Shown: positions 25,712 to 34,574, counted from the stretch's first letter. The stretch is DNA of 64,000 nt from Flavobacterium johnsoniae UW101 (GCF_000016645.1 NC_009441.1:1922001-1986000), one strand, 5' to 3'. Program-made: numbers and translations. Notes: a model not told the origin generated them from the letters alone.

Positions 25712-26428
25712 TTATAAATTGATTTTCTCGAAGAAAGCATTTTTATAGCTTTCGCTTATTGGAATTCGTTTGTCGCTGATTAAAACTTTATTTTTTTGAA
25801 TTGATTTTACATGTTTTATATTGATGATGTAAGACCTGTGAATTCGCGAAAATCCTTTGTTTGAAAGCAGATTTTCCAGTTTTATTAAGCTGATTAAAGT
25901 CAGTGTAAATTTATTGTCTGTAGTGTATATTTTTACGTAATCTTTTAAACCTTCGATAAATAATATATCCGAAAAATTCATTTTTACATTTTCATATTCC
26001 GCTCTAACAAACATAAAATCCTGTTCAACTTCTGGAGCCGGAACATTTTCTGAAACGGCCTGAACAGGAGCAGCGGGATTATTAATTTGCTGCGCTCGCA
26101 CAACCGATTTTAAAAAGCGATGAAACGGAATTGGTTTTACTAAATAATCAACAGCACCCAAATTAAAGCCTTCTACAGCATAATCAGAATAAGCAGTTGT
26201 AAAGATTACTAAAGGTTTTTTTTCGATAGTGTTTATAAACTCAATTCCAGAAAAATGAGGCATTTGGATATCCAGAAAAATCAAATCAATATTGTTCTGA
26301 TTGATAAATGAAACAGCATCAATAGCGTTATTAAAAGTATTGACTAATTCGAGTGAATCTACTTTTTTGACAAAATCTTCTAATAGTTCAACTGCTAAAG
26401 GTTCATCATCTATAATTACACATTTCAT
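25712..26428 (-). CDS. LytTR-type response regulator
   Basis: 238-residue two-component regulator. Receiver domain about 1-120 with acidic pair DDE (residues 7-9), phospho-acceptor Asp53 in FLDIQMP and Lys in VKPIPF; a short Pro/Ala linker; LytTR DNA-binding domain about 140-238 (IHRSYIINIKHV). The cognate kinase is probably the LytS-type gene at 27253-28362, separated from it by the dioxygenase-like gene. It has its own promoter box. Confidence 0.93.
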   Translation of the reverse strand: MKCVIIDDEPLAVELLEDFVKKVDSLELVNTFNNAIDAVSFINQNNIDLIFLDIQMPHFSGIEFINTIEKKPLVIFTTAYSDYAVEGFNLGAVDYLVKPIPFHRFLKSVVRAQQINNPAAPVQAVSENVPAPEVEQDFMFVRAEYENVKMNFSDILFIEGLKDYVKIYTTDNKFTLTLISLIKLENLLSNKGFSRIHRSYIINIKHVKSIQKNKVLISDKRIPISESYKNAFFEKINL

Positions 26429-26463
26429 CTGTTGGAAATTAAGTTTTAAATTGTTTTGGCAGT

Positions 26464-26471
26464 CAAAAGTA
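26464..26471 (-). promoter_or_regulatory. -7 box for the LytTR regulator
   Basis: Reads TACTTTTG on the minus strand, 35 bases before the regulator ATG, so the regulator can be expressed without the upstream genes. Confidence 0.55.
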
Positions 26472-26529
26472 GTTTTAAACCAGTAAATTAAGTTTTAAAA
26501 TTATCATAAAATACTGGTTGTTTCTAAAA

Positions 26530-27240
26530 TTAACCGTTTACCGTAATGGTTTTGGTTAAAGTATATCCGTCAGTTAAATTTCCAGTCAGCGTTGCCAATT
26601 CGCTTGAAAGACTGTCTGAGAAAACATTATCTTTTGTGTTCGAAGTATCAGCTTGACCATGAGCTGCATAATTAGTGCTCGAATATACTTCGCTGGAAAT
26701 GTTTTCAGGAAAAGCAATCTGAGTTACTAATAAAGACGAACCGCTGCTTGATAAAACTTCAACATGCACGTGAGGAGCTCTGCCTTGATACCAGCCTGGG
26801 TAAATAGATATAAATGAAACTTCGCCACTTGCATTTGTAGTTTGTCTTCCTCTTAAAAAATGAACCGAAGTATAATCAGTCTGCTGCATTTGTGTACCGC
26901 CGTATTCAGAATAATTTCCATCTTTGTCACAATGCCATACATCTACTAAAACATTAGAAAGAGGTGCACAATCATTGTTTTTATTTTCAATTTTTAAATT
27001 GATAAGAAGCGCAACTCCCACGCGATCTGATTTTATATTTTCTAAAACCAGCTGACTTGGTGTTTTGATAGGAAATGGACCTTTTGTTTCTGCGGGAGAA
27101 ACAACACAGCTTCCGTCTCCAGACGAATTTGTGTCTGAGTCATCATTGTCGCTTTTAGAACAGGATTCTAATAATTTAGAAGCACCTGCCAAAGCAGTAA
27201 TGCCTAAAAGACCATTTCGGATAAATTTTTTTCTGTCCAT
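26530..27240 (-). CDS. Intradiol ring-cleavage dioxygenase-like exported protein
   Basis: 236 residues. N-terminus DRKKFIRNGLLGITALAGASKLLESCS resembles a Tat-type or lipoprotein signal; a Ser/Asp-rich linker follows, then an intradiol dioxygenase C-domain. Non-haem iron ligands are present: Tyr near 110 (DVWHCDKDGNY), Tyr near 151 (YPGWYQG) and His near 157 and 159 (APHVHVEV). Family enzymes open catechol rings; the substrate of exported Bacteroidota members is unknown. It lies 12 bp after the kinase gene and before the regulator. The upstream GTG at 27246 is an alternative start. Confidence 0.85.
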   Translation of the reverse strand: MDRKKFIRNGLLGITALAGASKLLESCSKSDNDDSDTNSSGDGSCVVSPAETKGPFPIKTPSQLVLENIKSDRVGVALLINLKIENKNNDCAPLSNVLVDVWHCDKDGNYSEYGGTQMQQTDYTSVHFLRGRQTTNASGEVSFISIYPGWYQGRAPHVHVEVLSSSGSSLLVTQIAFPENISSEVYSSTNYAAHGQADTSNTKDNVFSDSLSSELATLTGNLTDGYTLTKTITVNG

Positions 27241-27252
27241 AATCACATTTGT

Positions 27253-28362
27253 TTAATTTACTGCGGTTTGAATTTTATCTAATTTTAGATTTAAATGCAC
27301 TCGGTAAAATTGATTATCCTGGTTAATAGTTAGTTCGTGTGCGTTTGGATAAAGTAAATCAAGTCGGTTTTGAATGTTTACCAGTCCAATTCCTGAATTG
27401 TCAGGATCTTTTACATAGTTTTCAATCGTATTTTCAATCCAGAAATCAAGATCATTTTCAGAAATAAAAATTTTGATTTTAACATGTGCGGCGCCTTTAT
27501 AGTCGGTTCCGTACTTAAAAGCATTCTCAACAAAAGATATCAATAGCAATGGTTCGATAAATTTGTTTTTAGTATCGCCATGTACATTTATATAAATGTC
27601 TTCGATGTTATTAAGCCGCAGTTTTTGTAAATCAATATAATTCTGGATATAATTGATTTCTTTTTCTAAAGCCACCGTTTTATTATCTGTTTCATACAGC
27701 ATATAGCGCATTAGTTCAGACAATGTCACGATGGCATCAGGGACCAAATCAGATTTCTTGTGCGCCAGAGAATAAATACTGTTTAATGAATTGAATAAAA
27801 AATGCGGATTGGTTTGTTTACGCAGGTATATTAATTCGGTACTCGTTCTGTGTGTTTCGGCGATTAATTTATTTTGCTGATTATTATAGAACTCTGTCAG
27901 GGTTCTGATAATGGCACTTATTGTAAGGATTAAAATGTAAAAAAATGAAGGACCGATTTTAAAAAACAACGGCTGTCTCATTTCTACTCTAAAATGTTTT
28001 CCTTCTGGTAAAAAATGAGGATCTCTGGGGATCATTCTGGCCGGAGCAATATTATCTGGTCTTAAATGTCTAAATTCAGGAATAAAATAATTTATTCTAA
28101 TGACCATAAAAATGACAATAATACCCAATGCAAATACAAAATACTGCCAGTATTTTTTTTGTAAAAGCAAAGCGGGAACCAAATAAAAATAGTTCAAATA
28201 AAACAGTAAAATACCGCTTATCCATTGTGCATAAAAATCATTATTGATCCTAAATGGACTTTCGTAAAACTGAATTAAAGAAGTCAGGATAAAGAAAAGC
28301 CAAATCATAAAATGGAATAAGATTTTATTTGAATTCGTATTTTTAATGGTATCTATCGTCAT
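27253..28362 (-). CDS. LytS/YehU-type sensor histidine kinase
   Basis: 369-residue membrane kinase with about four helices (15-31, 46-66, 73-91, 138-155), a loop of about 45 residues between helices three and four, and a His_kinase domain: phospho-acceptor His187 in TNPHFLFNSLNSIYSL, N-box SFVENAFKYG and G-box SGIGLVNIQNRL. Its start overlaps the stop of the DUF4907 gene (TAATG), so translation is coupled. It probably phosphorylates the LytTR regulator downstream. Confidence 0.93.
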   Translation of the reverse strand: MTIDTIKNTNSNKILFHFMIWLFFILTSLIQFYESPFRINNDFYAQWISGILLFYLNYFYLVPALLLQKKYWQYFVFALGIIVIFMVIRINYFIPEFRHLRPDNIAPARMIPRDPHFLPEGKHFRVEMRQPLFFKIGPSFFYILILTISAIIRTLTEFYNNQQNKLIAETHRTSTELIYLRKQTNPHFLFNSLNSIYSLAHKKSDLVPDAIVTLSELMRYMLYETDNKTVALEKEINYIQNYIDLQKLRLNNIEDIYINVHGDTKNKFIEPLLLISFVENAFKYGTDYKGAAHVKIKIFISENDLDFWIENTIENYVKDPDNSGIGLVNIQNRLDLLYPNAHELTINQDNQFYRVHLNLKLDKIQTAVN

Positions 28363-28694
28363 TATAATTTTATTTTTAATAAAATTAATTCATTTTTGGT
28401 TACCGATGGGGATAAGTTTTGTTTGAGTTTTGAAACAACTAAACCAGCGGTTTTTAAAGCATCATCTTGTGTCGAAAAACTTTTGTTTTCATTTATAACC
28501 GGAATAATCGACTGCTTAATAATGATTTTTTCTTTATAAGAAATCGAATATCCCCAGCCGGTATCAGTTTTAAATGTTTCGGTTTTTAGTACTTCTTTTT
28601 TTGTACAGGAAACGATTGATAAAACAAGAAACAAAAGCAGTAAATTCTTCTGGATTTTACGCCAGAAGAATTGTGTAATAGTATTAATTGTCAT
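28362..28694 (-). CDS. DUF4907 family lipoprotein
   Basis: 110-residue lipoprotein (lipobox LVLSIVSC, Cys about 30) followed by one small domain recognised as DUF4907: GWGYSISYKEKIIIKQSIIP and a basic helix VVSKLKQNL. Such genes often lie beside Kelch-repeat genes in Bacteroidota. The start ATG 28694 lies 11 bp inside the 3' end of the Kelch gene; the open frame reaches further upstream but the signal sequence favours this start. Function unknown; possibly a periplasmic partner of the sensor kinase. Confidence 0.75.
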   Translation of the reverse strand: MTINTITQFFWRKIQKNLLLLFLVLSIVSCTKKEVLKTETFKTDTGWGYSISYKEKIIIKQSIIPVINENKSFSTQDDALKTAGLVVSKLKQNLSPSVTKNELILLKIKL

Positions 28695-29691
28695 CGTCAC
28701 TTTGTTCGTCTTGCGGTTTAAATTCCCAAACATCATCAAAGTAAGATGAACCTACTCTTCCTAATAGATAGAACCCGCGATTGTTAATTGCAAAACCAAC
28801 AGCATCAGTTCTGGTTGCGCCTTCCATAGCCGTTCTCTCTGTCCAAAGATCTGTAGAAGGATTATATTCCCAGGCAGTTTTAATGTTTTCACCACCTACA
28901 ACATATCCTAATCCATTCATTGAGAAACCAGAAGCATTTGATCTTGTAATTGCATAGTCATCATTCCAAGAGTAATCATCATCTGTATCTTTATCAATAT
29001 CTCTTTTTCTTGTCCAGGTATTAGCAGCCGGGTCAAATTCCCAAAAATCTTCCTGATATACACCATTGTTTATTCCTGTAACCAGATAAGCTTTGTCTGA
29101 AATTACAAATACAGTTGCATTACGTCTTTTATTACCGCCAAATCCATTTACAAGAGTCCATGTATTTGCTGTATCATCATACTGATAGAAATCTTTAAGA
29201 TAATTTCCGTCATAACCGGTTCCAAAGAAAGCTTTGCCAGCTGCCTGAAAACCTACTGCACCATAACGTGCTGTTCCTTCAAAATCAGCTTTTTGAGTCC
29301 AGCTGTTGTTTGACGGGTCGTATTGGTAAAAGTCTTTTAATCTGTTAGTTCCGTCATAACCAAGACCAATATATCCTTTTCCGTTTAGTGTAAAAGCAGA
29401 AGCAGAACTTCTTCCAACACCTGTAAAATTGGCTTTTTGTTCCCAATAATCCCCATTTGAATCATAAACCCAAAGGTCTTTTAAATATTCATCTCCCGTG
29501 TAGCCTGTTGCTACATAAGCATAATCTCCAATTACAAAACTTGTCGCACTAGATCTTGCCGGACCGTCAAACGCTGATTTTTTAATCCAGTTTCCTACCA
29601 AATCATCATCGTCATTATCGTTGCTGCAGCTTACAAAAAACAGGCCCGAAAACAGGGCGGCGAATAATATTCCTTTTTTTAAATTATTCAT
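28684..29691 (-). CDS. Kelch-repeat lipoprotein
   Basis: 335-residue lipoprotein: lipobox LFSGLFFVSC (Cys about 22), Asp/Asn-rich linker, then about six Kelch-like repeats, each with a GYxG/GYD pattern and a W after a D-x-x-x-N-x-W turn (for example YQYDPSNNSWTQKA). The repeats should fold as a beta-propeller at the outer membrane or cell surface and bind protein or glycan. The C-terminal tail is acidic. It overlaps the DUF4907 gene and follows the barrel gene. Confidence 0.88.
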   Translation of the reverse strand: MNNLKKGILFAALFSGLFFVSCSNDNDDDDLVGNWIKKSAFDGPARSSATSFVIGDYAYVATGYTGDEYLKDLWVYDSNGDYWEQKANFTGVGRSSASAFTLNGKGYIGLGYDGTNRLKDFYQYDPSNNSWTQKADFEGTARYGAVGFQAAGKAFFGTGYDGNYLKDFYQYDDTANTWTLVNGFGGNKRRNATVFVISDKAYLVTGINNGVYQEDFWEFDPAANTWTRKRDIDKDTDDDYSWNDDYAITRSNASGFSMNGLGYVVGGENIKTAWEYNPSTDLWTERTAMEGATRTDAVGFAINNRGFYLLGRVGSSYFDDVWEFKPQDEQSDDDN

Positions 29692-29708
29692 AGTGTTTAA
29701 AATTTATT

Positions 29709-30542
29709 TTATTGTTTGTATTTGATCCCTATTCCTAAAACATATCCATTGCCAATATTATAATCATGAACGGTATGGTCTTTACTGTCAGTAAGTTTAT
29801 ATTTTTTGTCAAAATCATATCCGGCTTTGAAATTCAAAAACCAGTTTTTTTCGACATTTCTTTCATATTCAAATGATGTCGTCATTTGCGAAAGAACTGC
29901 TTTTACAGCATTGTTATTTATATTGTTCTGAACATCTAAATTGTAAAAGTTTCCATTAAAACTATTGTTCAGGCTAAACTTGTTTCGGATGTTATTTGAA
30001 TATGAAATTTTTGAATCTGGAAAACCAACCAGCAAATTTGCATTTTCGTTTATTTTATAATTTAATGAAGCCACAGGCAGGAATTTCGGATTACCAAAAA
30101 CTGCCGTTCTGGAGGCTCCTATATTTAAAGTCGTTTTTGAATTCAGCTGTCTGCTGATTTCAAAACTTCCTAAAAGCGACAAATCAGAAAAATCTAAATT
30201 GTGCTGAAAATTTGCTGTTGGCGTAAGCGAAAAAATTAGTTTTACGGCATTTAGTATTTCATGAGAAAATTCAAACTTATCCTGAATCTGGCGTAACTGG
30301 TCTATACTTTTAAAGCTGTCTTTATCATAACTCAAATTCAGATTAGTATACGATAATGTATTTTTTATACTGCTTTTAGAACTTATTGTTCGGCTAAAAA
30401 ACACTCCCGCATTAGTTTTATTAAAATCAATTTTATCAGTAGGTTCTGTTTTTAAATCGATATTAACCGAAAACTTTTCCTGAGCTTTCATACTTAATAT
30501 TGACATTAAAAAAACGGAACAAATTATAAACCTTATTTTCAT
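29709..30542 (-). CDS. Outer-membrane beta-barrel protein (DUF6268-like)
   Basis: 277 residues with a signal peptide (ending MSILSMKAQ) and alternating hydrophobic/polar strands through to a C-terminal strand GYVLGIGIKYKQ. It looks like a small outer-membrane barrel; I think it belongs to the DUF6268 group, but the family match is tentative. It is first in the six-gene run, just behind a promoter box, and may be the membrane partner of the Kelch lipoprotein. Confidence 0.65.
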   Translation of the reverse strand: MKIRFIICSVFLMSILSMKAQEKFSVNIDLKTEPTDKIDFNKTNAGVFFSRTISSKSSIKNTLSYTNLNLSYDKDSFKSIDQLRQIQDKFEFSHEILNAVKLIFSLTPTANFQHNLDFSDLSLLGSFEISRQLNSKTTLNIGASRTAVFGNPKFLPVASLNYKINENANLLVGFPDSKISYSNNIRNKFSLNNSFNGNFYNLDVQNNINNNAVKAVLSQMTTSFEYERNVEKNWFLNFKAGYDFDKKYKLTDSKDHTVHDYNIGNGYVLGIGIKYKQ

Positions 30543-30558
30543 TACTTATTTATTGGCT

Positions 30559-30566
30559 CAAAAGTA
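30559..30566 (-). promoter_or_regulatory. -7 box for the barrel-Kelch-kinase operon
   Basis: Reads TACTTTTG on the minus strand, 16 bases before the barrel ATG. Confidence 0.55.
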
Positions 30567-30749
30567 GGCTGACGAAGGTTTTAAAAAAAAGAAGATATAT
30601 GTATGACGCTTTTTGATAGACTAAATCCCGTTTTTTAAGGCTGAATCTAATATTGAAAGCAGTTAATGTACTGTAGATGTTTTATCGCCATTTATAGTCG
30701 AAATATGCTTGCCTGTATATGTTATAGTGAACTGCAGAATAGTGCCTTT

Positions 30750-30757
30750 TATATTTG
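30750..30757 (+). promoter_or_regulatory. -7 box for the DUF4270 gene
   Basis: TATATTTG overlaps the first codon of the open frame at 30755 and so moves the start to ATG 30773. Confidence 0.6.
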
Positions 30758-30772
30758 CCAAAAAAATTGATT

Positions 30773-32101
30773 ATGGGCAAGTTTTTATTAATGCTGTTTT
30801 TTGCGTTTACTATATTTTCATGCGGTACAGATACTGATGCCGGCGAGTTTGTTGTTGGATCAGATTATCTTGCTCTCAATAATAAAGTTGTAATGGTTGA
30901 TACCGTTACGGTTGAAATGTCTACAATAAATTTTGATTCGCTGGTAACTTCAAGCCAGAGCCGAATTTTAGTTGGAAATTACGATGATCCAATTTTTGGA
31001 AAAATAAAATCGAACAGCTATTTTCAAATTTCCGGAAGTTCGTATTCGTTGAGTAATTCAGGATCAGATACCGAAGCGGTTAATTTTGTTTTTGATTCGA
31101 TTTCGATGATTTTAAAATACGATAACTATTATTATGGTGATACAACTCAGGTTCAAAAATTCGATATCCATCGTTTAACTCAAAAAGTAAAACCAAACGT
31201 AGACGATAAAAGTTTTTATAATAATTCTACTTTGACTTACAGTGATGAAGTTCTGGGAACAATTTCATATAAACCCAGACCAACAGAGAAGGATTCGATT
31301 AATATTAGAATGAGTGACGCGTTTGGACAAGATATTTTTCAGAAAATCAAAAAAAGAGAAATTACAGGTTTTGACAATTTTACAGAGTATCTAAAAGGAC
31401 TTGTATTAGTGCCATCCGGAACTAACTCATCAAGTGCAATTGGGTTTAATGTTTCAACGAGCAAAGTGAGGTTGTACTATTCTAAATATCAAGCCGATAA
31501 TGATGATGATTCGCTTATTTTAGATTTTACTATTGCAGATGCTTCCAAACAGTTTAATTCTGTCTCGCTGGATAAAACCGGAACAATAATTCAAAATTTA
31601 CCCATTTCTACCCAAAGGCTTTCGAGTTCGCAGACCAATAAGCAGGGATTTATTCAATCTGGCACAGGAGTGGCCTGCAGGATTGATTTCCCAAATATAA
31701 AACAGCTTAAATACATTTCTGCTAATGGAGCAATTGTCGATGCACAGCTGTTCTTAAAACCGGTTAATAATTCGTATTCCGATAAATATCCGCTGTCTGA
31801 TTCCTTAAAGGTTTATGTGGGAGATAATTTAAACAGAATCAGCAGTCCTTTGCTCAATGCCGCTGGTAACTCTGTTTATGGAATTTTAAATAAAAAAAGC
31901 GATGAGTTCAATGAAAACATTGGATATACAATACCGTTAGGGAATTTTCTACAGAAAGAAATGCTGAAAGCTTCTGATTCCAGGTCTGCATTAATTTTAA
32001 CCTTACCAGGAATATCTAAATCAGTTGACAGACTTGTTTTAGGAGATCAAAAGCATTCGCAAAATAAAATTCAAATTAAGGTTTATTACATCTCATATTA
32101 A
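30773..32101 (+). CDS. DUF4270 family lipoprotein
   Basis: 442-residue lipoprotein, lipobox FFAFTIFSC (Cys about 17), beta-rich, with features of DUF4270: ILVGNYDDPIFGKIKSNSYFQI near the N-terminus and VDAQLFLKPV and LILTLPGI later. Members are common in Flavobacteriia and are often followed by an outer-membrane barrel, as here (next ATG directly after the stop). Function unknown; the pair may form a surface complex. Confidence 0.82.
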   Translation: MGKFLLMLFFAFTIFSCGTDTDAGEFVVGSDYLALNNKVVMVDTVTVEMSTINFDSLVTSSQSRILVGNYDDPIFGKIKSNSYFQISGSSYSLSNSGSDTEAVNFVFDSISMILKYDNYYYGDTTQVQKFDIHRLTQKVKPNVDDKSFYNNSTLTYSDEVLGTISYKPRPTEKDSINIRMSDAFGQDIFQKIKKREITGFDNFTEYLKGLVLVPSGTNSSSAIGFNVSTSKVRLYYSKYQADNDDDSLILDFTIADASKQFNSVSLDKTGTIIQNLPISTQRLSSSQTNKQGFIQSGTGVACRIDFPNIKQLKYISANGAIVDAQLFLKPVNNSYSDKYPLSDSLKVYVGDNLNRISSPLLNAAGNSVYGILNKKSDEFNENIGYTIPLGNFLQKEMLKASDSRSALILTLPGISKSVDRLVLGDQKHSQNKIQIKVYYISY

Positions 32102-33340
32102 ATGAAAAATAAAATAGTTTTTTTTAGCTGCTTCATTTTAATGTCGCTTACTTCGTTTTCACAAAGTATATCAAGTTCTCCATATTCATTATATGGTGTG
32201 GGAAGTTTATACGATTCTGATTTTGGCTCAATTCCTTCAATTGGATCATCTGGAATTGCACTGCCATCCAGTAATTTTATTAATAACCTGAATCCGGCTT
32301 CATTAGGATCAATGCCTCTTAATCATTTTATGCTGGATGTTGGTGGAAAAGCCATTGCGACAACTTATCAAAATAATTCCCGAAGTGAGAAGCGTAATAA
32401 TTTTCAGTTTTCGCATCTTGCTTTTGCATTTCCTATTACTAAAAGATCAGGATTCAGCGTTGCACTGCGTCCATATTCAAGCGCATCATACAAGATTTCA
32501 AATTTGAAACTGCCTATAGCTGATAGTAATGAATCGTATTATTTAACGGCGGGAGGATCAGGCGGATTGAATAATTTTGATTTTTCATACGGATATCGTG
32601 TAACTGAAAAACTATCGGTAGGAGCTTCTGCAGCTTTGCTGTTTGGGAATGTTGTGGATGACCGAACATTTTCGATTTTAAATTCAATTACAAATGTTCA
32701 TAAAAAGACAGATTATAACGGTCTTCGCGCTACTCTAGGAATGCAGTATAAAATTGATTCAACGCTTACTATTGGGGCAACTTTTAAACTGCCGGCGCAA
32801 ATTAAGAGTTCAAAAATACAAACTGTTGAAACGATTACTGATGATGTTTACAATGCTATTGAAACTGATGTGGCATCAGATGTTGATGATTATTATCTGC
32901 CTTCAGAAATAGGGGTGGGGATCAGTAAAAAGTTTAAGAAAGTCCTGACTACGACATTCGACTATCAGAAGAGTTTATGGAAAGACACCAAACAGTCTGA
33001 TTTATACGGAGAGTTTGTCAATCAGGACAGATTTGCCTTTGGTCTTACTTATTTTAATGAAAAGAGAAATTTCCGAAAATATTGGGACAGGGTGCAATAT
33101 TTTGCAGGAGCTAATTTTGATACTGGTTATCTGGAAGTTGATGGCAAAAGAGTTAACGATGCGTCAATCTCTATTGGAGTCAGACTGCCAATTGAAAACA
33201 CTTTTTCGGCTTTAAATATTTCGTACTCTTACGGACAAAAAGGAAGAATTGCGAATGATTTAATCAAAGAAAATTATCACAAGTTATCTATCAATTTGTC
33301 TTTAGACGGAATTTGGTTTGTAAAACGAAAATTCGAATAA
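32102..33340 (+). CDS. Outer-membrane beta-barrel protein partner of DUF4270
   Basis: 412 residues with signal peptide (ending LTSFSQ) and many amphipathic strands; the N-terminal SSPYSLYGVGSLYDSDFGS and an early LNPASLGS stretch resemble FadL/PorV-like transport barrels of Bacteroidota. Its start follows the DUF4270 stop without a gap, so the two are translationally coupled. It ends 2 bp from convergent murI. Substrate unknown. Confidence 0.75.
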   Translation: MKNKIVFFSCFILMSLTSFSQSISSSPYSLYGVGSLYDSDFGSIPSIGSSGIALPSSNFINNLNPASLGSMPLNHFMLDVGGKAIATTYQNNSRSEKRNNFQFSHLAFAFPITKRSGFSVALRPYSSASYKISNLKLPIADSNESYYLTAGGSGGLNNFDFSYGYRVTEKLSVGASAALLFGNVVDDRTFSILNSITNVHKKTDYNGLRATLGMQYKIDSTLTIGATFKLPAQIKSSKIQTVETITDDVYNAIETDVASDVDDYYLPSEIGVGISKKFKKVLTTTFDYQKSLWKDTKQSDLYGEFVNQDRFAFGLTYFNEKRNFRKYWDRVQYFAGANFDTGYLEVDGKRVNDASISIGVRLPIENTFSALNISYSYGQKGRIANDLIKENYHKLSINLSLDGIWFVKRKFE

Positions 33341-33342
33341 CC

Positions 33343-34122
33343 TTAAAAATCTTTTTCTATTACAGGATATTTGTTTTCTAAAATTGATTTTAATACTGCT
33401 GGATTTGAATTTACATAAAACACAGGATCGCTGTTGTTTTTACCATCAGTAAATCCAGCTTTTTCGCGTAATACATTTTGAGTCTGTCTTGCTACTGCTT
33501 CTCCAGAATCTATAATCTGGATGTGGTCCGGAAGAATCTTTTTTATCTGCGGAATCAGATAAGGATAATGACTGCATCCTAAAACAAGATAGTCAATATT
33601 AGCGTCAATCATTGGCTGTAAATAAGATTCAAGTAATTGAGTCATTTCTGGTGAATTTAAATTCCCATCTTCAATTAACTGGACTAATCCATAACCCACC
33701 TGCTCAATAATTGTGGTATGCTGAAACATTTCGGCAGTTTTATTAAAAAGCTCGCTGTTAAGAGTTCCTTTTGTGGCCAGGATTCCAATAACCTGTGTTC
33801 TCGAATTAGTAGCTGCGGGTTTTATAGCAGGCTCAATTCCAATAAACGGAATGTCATAATCATTGCGCAGTTCTCTAATGGCGTTTGTTGTGGCGGTATT
33901 ACAGGCTACAACAATTAGCTTGCAATTGTTTTCTAATAAAAACTCTACATTTTTTTTGCTTAGTGCAACAATTTCTTCTTTGGTTTTTTGACCATAAGGA
34001 GCGTTTTTGCTGTCTGCTAAATATATTGTTTTTTCGTTTGGAAGTAAATCGTGAATAGCACTCCAAATGGAGGTTCCTCCAATTCCAGAGTCAAAAACGC
34101 CTATAGGATTATTGTTTGTCAT
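33343..34122 (-). CDS. murI: Glutamate racemase
   Basis: 259-residue cytoplasmic racemase that makes D-glutamate for peptidoglycan. The two catalytic cysteines are Cys74 (VVACNTATTNA) and Cys183 (LGCSHYPYL), and DSGIGG marks the N-terminus. It is separated from the bamA/skp cluster by the small peptide gene and two terminators. Its promoter box lies only four bases from the ATG, so the message may be leaderless or nearly so. Confidence 0.96.
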   Translation of the reverse strand: MTNNNPIGVFDSGIGGTSIWSAIHDLLPNEKTIYLADSKNAPYGQKTKEEIVALSKKNVEFLLENNCKLIVVACNTATTNAIRELRNDYDIPFIGIEPAIKPAATNSRTQVIGILATKGTLNSELFNKTAEMFQHTTIIEQVGYGLVQLIEDGNLNSPEMTQLLESYLQPMIDANIDYLVLGCSHYPYLIPQIKKILPDHIQIIDSGEAVARQTQNVLREKAGFTDGKNNSDPVFYVNSNPAVLKSILENKYPVIEKDF

Positions 34123-34126
34123 ATTA

Positions 34127-34134
34127 CAAAATTA
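34127..34134 (-). promoter_or_regulatory. -7 box directly before murI
   Basis: Reads TAATTTTG on the minus strand and ends four bases before the ATG, implying a leaderless or near-leaderless transcript if active. Confidence 0.4.
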
Positions 34135-34236
34135 GTATTTTTTACTTTCTCTGCAATTTGGTTTTTTTTAAATAAAAAGATATTTTATTGTAAATAAAAT
34201 ACTATATTTATACTTCACCCAAAAAACAATAACACT

Positions 34237-34413
34237 ATGAAAATTATTGAAAATTTGTCATCTGAAAAGCTGACTAAAGAAGAGCTTAAAAAAATTAATG
34301 GAGGAAATGCTCCAGAGTGCTACGGTATCGCTTGTATCGTGGGATTTGAAGAAAACAAAAAGCCTATTTGGGAATGTTTTCCTTCAGGAACTAAATGTCC
34401 GCCAAGAAATTAA
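34237..34413 (+). CDS. Orphan double-glycine leader peptide (bacteriocin-like precursor)
   Basis: 58-residue protein of the GG-leader peptide class. The leader (about 1-23) carries LTKEELKKINGG, the pattern L-x-x-x-E-L-x-x-I-x-G-G recognised by C39-peptidase ABC exporters. Cleavage after Gly23 would release a 35-residue peptide NAPECYGIACIVG... with four cysteines (28, 33, 47, 54), two Pro-rich spots and a single Trp, suggesting two disulfides. No immunity, exporter or modification gene is adjacent. It is flanked by murI in opposite orientation and a strong terminator, so it is a single-gene unit. Role unknown: bacteriocin, signal or secreted defence peptide. Confidence 0.82.
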   Translation: MKIIENLSSEKLTKEELKKINGGNAPECYGIACIVGFEENKKPIWECFPSGTKCPPRN

Positions 34414-34438
34414 TACACGTTTGTGTGTTGAAGAAAAG

Positions 34439-34465
34439 GAGCCTGATTTCAGGCTCTTTTTTTTT
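34439..34465 (+). terminator. Terminator of the small peptide gene
   Basis: GAGCCTGA and TCAGGCTC pair around a two-base loop and are followed by nine Ts. It starts 25 bases after the peptide stop codon. Confidence 0.92.
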
Positions 34466-34511
34466 GAATTTAATAAACCTTATACCTTATCACTTTACAG
34501 AGAAATACCTT

Positions 34512-34556
34512 AAAATAAAACGGCTCAAACTTAAAAAGTTTGAGCCGTTTTTAATT
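34512..34556. terminator. Bidirectional terminator after the Skp-like gene
   Basis: AACGGCTCAAACTT and AAGTTTGAGCCGTT form a 14-pair stem with A and T runs on the two sides. It ends the minus-strand envelope operon. Confidence 0.9.
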
Positions 34557-34574
34557 TTATCAGAATCGTTTTTC

